Assembly (NCBI GenBank): GCA_002352425.1 | Contig: DEIK01000046.1 | Coordinates: 1 to 8,826 of the forward strand | Reading direction: 5' to 3' | Length of the DNA: 8,826 bases | Source of the DNA: Rhodobacteraceae bacterium UBA2776 | GTDB lineage: Bacteria; Pseudomonadota; Alphaproteobacteria; Rhodobacterales; Rhodobacteraceae | Shown here: piece by piece, positions 6,418-8,826 of the stretch | Position numbering within the stretch: position 1 is the stretch's first letter | Layout of the letters: the number at the start of each line of letters is the position of its first letter | Made by a program: the position numbers and the translations under genes | The notes under the pieces: model-generated | What the model was told of the DNA's origin: nothing | Databases searched by the model: none | The model's input: the letters and a program-made list of their open reading frames with translations, nothing else

Positions 6418-6597
6418 ATGGACCCAATTAGATCTATTTCACACCCGCTAAATAGCATCAGCCATCCGTTAAGAAGTATTAGCCATCCCCTTGCGAGTAT
6501 TACTCACCCACTGAATTCTATAATGACGCCAAACAGAGGTGTACAACGTATCCACGCAATGAATCAATTGCTAGATGAGTACTTCCCAGAGCCTTAA
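6418..6597 (+). CDS. Unrecognised small protein with five S-I-S-H-P-L-x heptad repeats
   Basis: A 59-codon ORF from ATG 6418 to TAA 6595-6597. Residues 6-40 are five seven-residue units: SISHPLN, SISHPLR, SISHPLA, SITHPLN and a decayed SIMTPNR. His recurs at 9, 16, 23 and 30, and Pro at 10, 17, 24, 31 and 38. The remaining 19 residues contain RIHAMNQLLDEYF, plausibly a short amphipathic helix, and end in PEP. No signal peptide or membrane segment is apparent. Codons differ strongly between units: Leu is CTA, TTA, CTT and CTG, and Ser uses both TCN and AGY. This argues that selection acted on the protein. Weak points are the lack of a clear Shine-Dalgarno and the small size. By hand count its GC is about 43%, lower than its neighbours, with AGA, ATA and CTA codons that suggest foreign origin. 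I do not recognise the family; function unknown. Confidence 0.6.
   Translation: MDPIRSISHPLNSISHPLRSISHPLASITHPLNSIMTPNRGVQRIHAMNQLLDEYFPEP
6433..6537 (+). repeat. Diverged 21-base tandem repeats (5 units) encoding the heptads
   Basis: Five consecutive 21-base units begin at 6433, 6454, 6475, 6496 and 6517. At DNA level they are poorly conserved and would not stand out as a satellite. At protein level the first four are almost identical and the fifth keeps S-I and P in register. The differences concentrate in third codon positions, and serine codons switch between TCN and AGY. Confidence 0.75.
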
Positions 6598-6821
6598 CTT
6601 GGATGCGCTGTTATAGTGCCTGTAGCGGATGGTGGCATAGTCCACTTTGTTGATATTGGGTACTAGTACGAAATGGATTTTCCCGACCACAAGCCGAGCG
6701 ATTGACGGGCCGCCGGGGTGGGCCGTCGATCGTCCGGCGGCTTCGCCTTGATTCCGGACAGGTCAATACATCCCTGCGAGGCCGATTTCGTTGGCTACGC
6801 GTTGTGTCCGAGCGCGGTTGT
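6598..6821. other. Non-coding stretch between the small ORF and truB, nothing recognised
   Basis: I see no convincing gene on either strand. Minus-strand frames that run through it continue into out-of-frame readings of truB and show no family motif, and no transposase or integrase signature could be identified. Composition changes from A+T-rich to G+C-rich at around 6690. No hairpin with a T tract was found downstream of truB on the minus strand. Confidence 0.5.
6709..6741. repeat. GC-rich perfect inverted repeat downstream of truB
   Basis: GCCGCCGG (6709-6716) and CCGGCGGC (6734-6741) are exact reverse complements with a 17-base loop. A competing helix can form between GACGGGCC (6704-6711) and GGCCGTC (6721-6727) with one bulged G. 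It lies about 80 bases past the truB stop on the minus strand and could act as a 3' end structure, but no T tract follows. Confidence 0.4.
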
Positions 6822-7736
6822 TTAGCCAGCTGTATTGAACACCCGCGTTGGGTGGAGCTCGCCGGATTTGTAGGTGCCGACGGCGACGGCTTGGCCATCC
6901 AGCGACGCCCATGCTTCGTCGCCATATTCGACGTCGGAGGTGATCACCATGCCGGGGTTGCCGTGGCGCAGTTTGACGGCGGCCTCGACTGTGCAGCGTA
7001 GTTCGGGGAGGTCGGCGAGGCCCTCTTCTAGAGGTCGGATATATTGGTCCAGTTCGCCGGATTTGGCGAGTTCGTCGACGAGTTCCATGGTGATGCCATC
7101 CTCTGCCTCGAATGGCCCAGACCAAACGCGGTGCAGGGTTTTGACGTGGCCATGACAGCCCAAAACTTCACCCAGGTCACGCGCGATAGAGCGCACGTAG
7201 CCGCCTTTGCCGCAGATCATTTCCAGCACCACATGGTCGGCATCTGTGCGTTCAACCATTTCGAGTTCTTCGACCCAAAGTGGGCGCGCCTTGATTTCGA
7301 TTTCCTCGCCAGCGCGGGCTAATTTATAGGCGCGTTCGCCGTCGATTTTTACGGCGGAAAACTGTGGTGGGACTTGCATGATGTCACCGGTGAATTGCGG
7401 TAGGGCAGCGCGGATTTCGTCATCTGACGGGCGCGCGCCAGAGCTGGCGATGACTTCGCCTTCGGTATCATCTGTGTTGGTGGCTTGACCCAAGCGCACG
7501 ATGAAGCGGTATGCCTTTTGCGCGTCCGTGATGTAGGGCACGGTTTTGGTGGCCTCGCCCAGCGCGATTGCCAAAACCCCGGTCGCTTCGGGATCAAGCG
7601 TGCCAGCGTGCCCCGCCTTTTTGGCATCCATAGCCCAGCGGACTTTGTTCACCACAGCGTTCGAGGTGATGCCGACCGGTTTGTTGATCACGATCCAGCC
7701 AGAAATGTCGCGGCCATTTTTGCGTCTGCGTCCCAA
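6822..7736 (-). CDS. truB: tRNA pseudouridine(55) synthase TruB
   Basis: This enzyme isomerises uridine 55 in the T loop of most tRNAs to pseudouridine and has a tRNA-folding chaperone role. It has 304 residues, normal for the family. The N-terminal GWIVINKPVGITSNAVV motif is followed by KKAGHAGTLDPEATGVL, whose Asp48 is the catalytic residue. YRFIVRLGQATNTDDTEGEV, then PPQFSAVKIDGERAYKLAR, and CGKGGYVRSIARDLGE are the usual later TruB blocks. The C-terminal part (about 240-304) is the less conserved PUA-like tail. The start is TTG (7734-7736), supported by GGGAG on the minus strand (7743-7747) at 6-base spacing and by the N-terminus that results. It is the third gene of a minus-strand operon with rbfA and the DUF2233 gene, after a 58-base gap. 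Confidence 0.97.
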   Translation of the reverse strand: MGRRRKNGRDISGWIVINKPVGITSNAVVNKVRWAMDAKKAGHAGTLDPEATGVLAIALGEATKTVPYITDAQKAYRFIVRLGQATNTDDTEGEVIASSGARPSDDEIRAALPQFTGDIMQVPPQFSAVKIDGERAYKLARAGEEIEIKARPLWVEELEMVERTDADHVVLEMICGKGGYVRSIARDLGEVLGCHGHVKTLHRVWSGPFEAEDGITMELVDELAKSGELDQYIRPLEEGLADLPELRCTVEAAVKLRHGNPGMVITSDVEYGDEAWASLDGQAVAVGTYKSGELHPTRVFNTAG

Positions 7737-7794
7737 GGTATGCTCCCGTCACTGAGGTTAGATTTGAGGCGTGTAGTGCGCGCGGGCGTAAGCG

Positions 7795-8517
7795 TCAATC
7801 GCGGATGACGGTGCCAACCATCACACCAAGGGGAAAGCCGGTGTCGTGTCGGTCTAAGTCGGGGGCATAAAGGCGCGAGACTTTGCCATCGAAATAGAGC
7901 GCGTTCGGGGTTTTGAAGTGGTCTCGAAATAGCGATCCGAACTCGTGAAACGTCACGCGGTTGTCGGAGATCACGAATATGGCGCGGGTGCCGTCAGCCG
8001 TAACACCAACCCCGTTGCGGATGTACTGGGTGGTGGCGTCGATCAAAAAACGGGGGTGCAGCGCGCCATCAATCACCAGCATCGGGCCGGATTGGGTGGC
8101 GAATTTGCAATAGGGTTTTGCGGCGCGAAAAGCATTGGTTTCGATCACCGCAAAGGACTGTTTGCTGAAACAAAACACGCCATTGGGTTTGAGGCCGAAA
8201 TTGCCGTATGTGCCGCCATCGGCCAGCGGTGTTTTTTGCTCGCCAAACTCGGTGAACAGACCAACCGGGGTTCTGTCGGGGTGATACATCCCTGCATTCA
8301 TTGCAAAGCCGAGGCGCCAGTTTTCGTGGGCTAATGAGTCGTTGATTTGATCGAACCCGCCATACAGTTTGCCGCCGACGGCGGAGTGAAACAGGCGCAG
8401 GTCCTCGCCGAGTGTCACCTCGCAAATTGTATAATCGTTGGATTTGTAGGTCAGGACCTCGCAAGCGGATGCGACGTTTGGCAGGATCAGGAAGAGTGCA
8501 ATCAGGATGCGGATCAT
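7795..8517 (-). CDS. Secreted phosphodiester glycosidase / DUF2233-like protein
   Basis: A 240-residue protein with a hydrophobic N-terminus (residues 4-13) and a likely signal peptidase site after ALPNVASA-like residues 13-18, leaving Cys19 first. The -3 residue is Ala, so a lipoprotein is possible but not a classic lipobox. The mature part carries hallmarks of the phosphodiester glycosidase (NAGPA-like, DUF2233) family: FAMNAGMYHPDRTPVGLF around residues 71-88, a QSGPMLVIDGALHPRF block, RNGVGVTADGTRAIFVISD, and NALYFDGKVSRLYAP near the end. Relatives are linked to hydrolysis of sugar phosphodiesters at the cell surface; the bacterial substrate is unknown. The ATG overlaps the rbfA stop (ATGA), and a perfect GGAGG (minus strand, 8524-8528) lies 6 bases upstream, inside the end of rbfA. 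Fold call is good, function weak. Confidence 0.85.
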   Translation of the reverse strand: MIRILIALFLILPNVASACEVLTYKSNDYTICEVTLGEDLRLFHSAVGGKLYGGFDQINDSLAHENWRLGFAMNAGMYHPDRTPVGLFTEFGEQKTPLADGGTYGNFGLKPNGVFCFSKQSFAVIETNAFRAAKPYCKFATQSGPMLVIDGALHPRFLIDATTQYIRNGVGVTADGTRAIFVISDNRVTFHEFGSLFRDHFKTPNALYFDGKVSRLYAPDLDRHDTGFPLGVMVGTVIRD

Positions 8518-8826
8518 TCGCCGCCTCCGTCTCCGTCGCCATCAGTGTCGTGGTTGGTGTCGCGCATGACGTCTTCTTGGGCCAGCATCCGGCGGGTGTC
8601 ATCCATTTGATCGAAGGTTTCGTCGATCAAGAACCGGATTTCCGGTGAATATTTCAACGCCAAAGTTTTGGAGATCGCGCGGCGGATTTCATAGCGATTC
8701 TGGCGCAACAGCAACAAGGCTTGTTCCTTGTCCTTGCCGCCAAGTGGCAGGATGAACGCCGTGGCGACGCGCAGGTCGGGCGACGTGCGCACCTCGCCCA
8801 CCGTGATCGACATACGGTTCAGGTCA
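8514..8826 (-). CDS. rbfA: 30S ribosome-binding factor RbfA, C-terminal part (5' end outside window)
   Basis: RbfA binds free 30S subunits and helps 16S rRNA 5'-end maturation, with particular importance in the cold. The visible frame enters from the right edge as DLNR followed by MSITVGEVRTSPDLRVATAF, a classic RbfA KH-like block. The Met at 8813 is therefore internal and about 30 N-terminal residues are missing. RFLIDETFDQMDDTRRML is the typical end of the RbfA core. It is followed by a short low-complexity acidic tail rich in Asp and Gly, whose Gly codons also supply the GGAGG ribosome binding site of the next gene. The stop TGA (8514-8516) overlaps the downstream ATG. Confidence 0.95.
   Translation of the reverse strand, partial: DLNRMSITVGEVRTSPDLRVATAFILPLGGKDKEQALLLLRQNRYEIRRAISKTLALKYSPEIRFLIDETFDQMDDTRRMLAQEDVMRDTNHDTDGDGDGGGE

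Noticed and set aside
6395..6451. Short ORF from ATG 6395 in another frame overlapping the heptad ORF
   Set aside because: Only 18 codons, no repeat pattern and no ribosome binding site; the heptad frame explains the 21-base periodicity far better.
6433..6537. CRISPR-like array suggested by the regular spacing
   Set aside because: The 21-base units are contiguous, without spacers, and diverge at codon third positions, which fits protein repeats and not CRISPR repeats.
6611..6925. Minus-strand open frame spanning the truB 3' end and the gap, considered as a transposase remnant
   Set aside because: No DDE, HTH or other transposase motif is visible and half of it is out-of-frame truB. No terminal inverted repeats or target duplication were found around it.

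Overview
The window looks like chromosomal DNA from a marine-type alphaproteobacterium, most likely Rhodobacterales (Roseobacter group). The evidence is the protein sequences (Dxs, TruB, RbfA, PaaA-E), moderately high GC in the genes, and an rbfA / secreted phosphodiester-glycosidase-like gene / truB order that I associate with that group from memory. The genus cannot be fixed from the sequence alone.

Layout. Bases 1-1449 hold the 3' three quarters of dxs (isoprenoid precursor synthesis, + strand), cut by the window start. A structured 57-base hairpin region separates it from a convergent minus-strand gene for an atypical NAD(P)-binding SDR/epimerase-like protein (1512-2363). Divergent from that gene, a tight plus-strand operon paaA-paaB-paaC-paaD-paaE (2481-6130) encodes the complete phenylacetyl-CoA 1,2-epoxidase multicomponent monooxygenase. 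It has the di-iron catalytic subunit PaaA, the small subunit PaaB, the structural partner PaaC, the Fe-S/metal maturation protein PaaD and the flavin/2Fe-2S reductase PaaE. A sigma70-like promoter in front of paaA carries a long, nearly perfect inverted repeat that straddles the -35 and -10 boxes, which is a good candidate operator. A strong hairpin with a TTCG loop lies between paaA and paaB. The operon ends in an intrinsic-terminator-like hairpin at about 6164-6203.

Bases 6204-6821 form a long gap with visibly lower GC over most of its length. Inside it is an unannotated 59-codon ORF (6418-6597). Its N-terminal two thirds consist of five seven-residue repeats of the form S-I-S-H-P-L-x. Third codon positions and even the two serine codon families vary between repeats while the amino acids stay fixed, so the ORF looks translated. 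I do not recognise the protein. It is the most novel item in the window. A 10-base direct repeat at a 21-base period lies just upstream, in the same frame, on the far side of an in-frame TAG.

The right end (6822-8826) is a minus-strand operon read right to left: rbfA (5' end outside the window), a secreted phosphodiester-glycosidase/DUF2233-like protein coupled to it by an ATGA overlap, and truB with a TTG start. RbfA (30S maturation, cold adaptation) and TruB (tRNA psi55) are RNA/ribosome-maturation housekeeping functions. The secreted protein between them has no obvious link to them.
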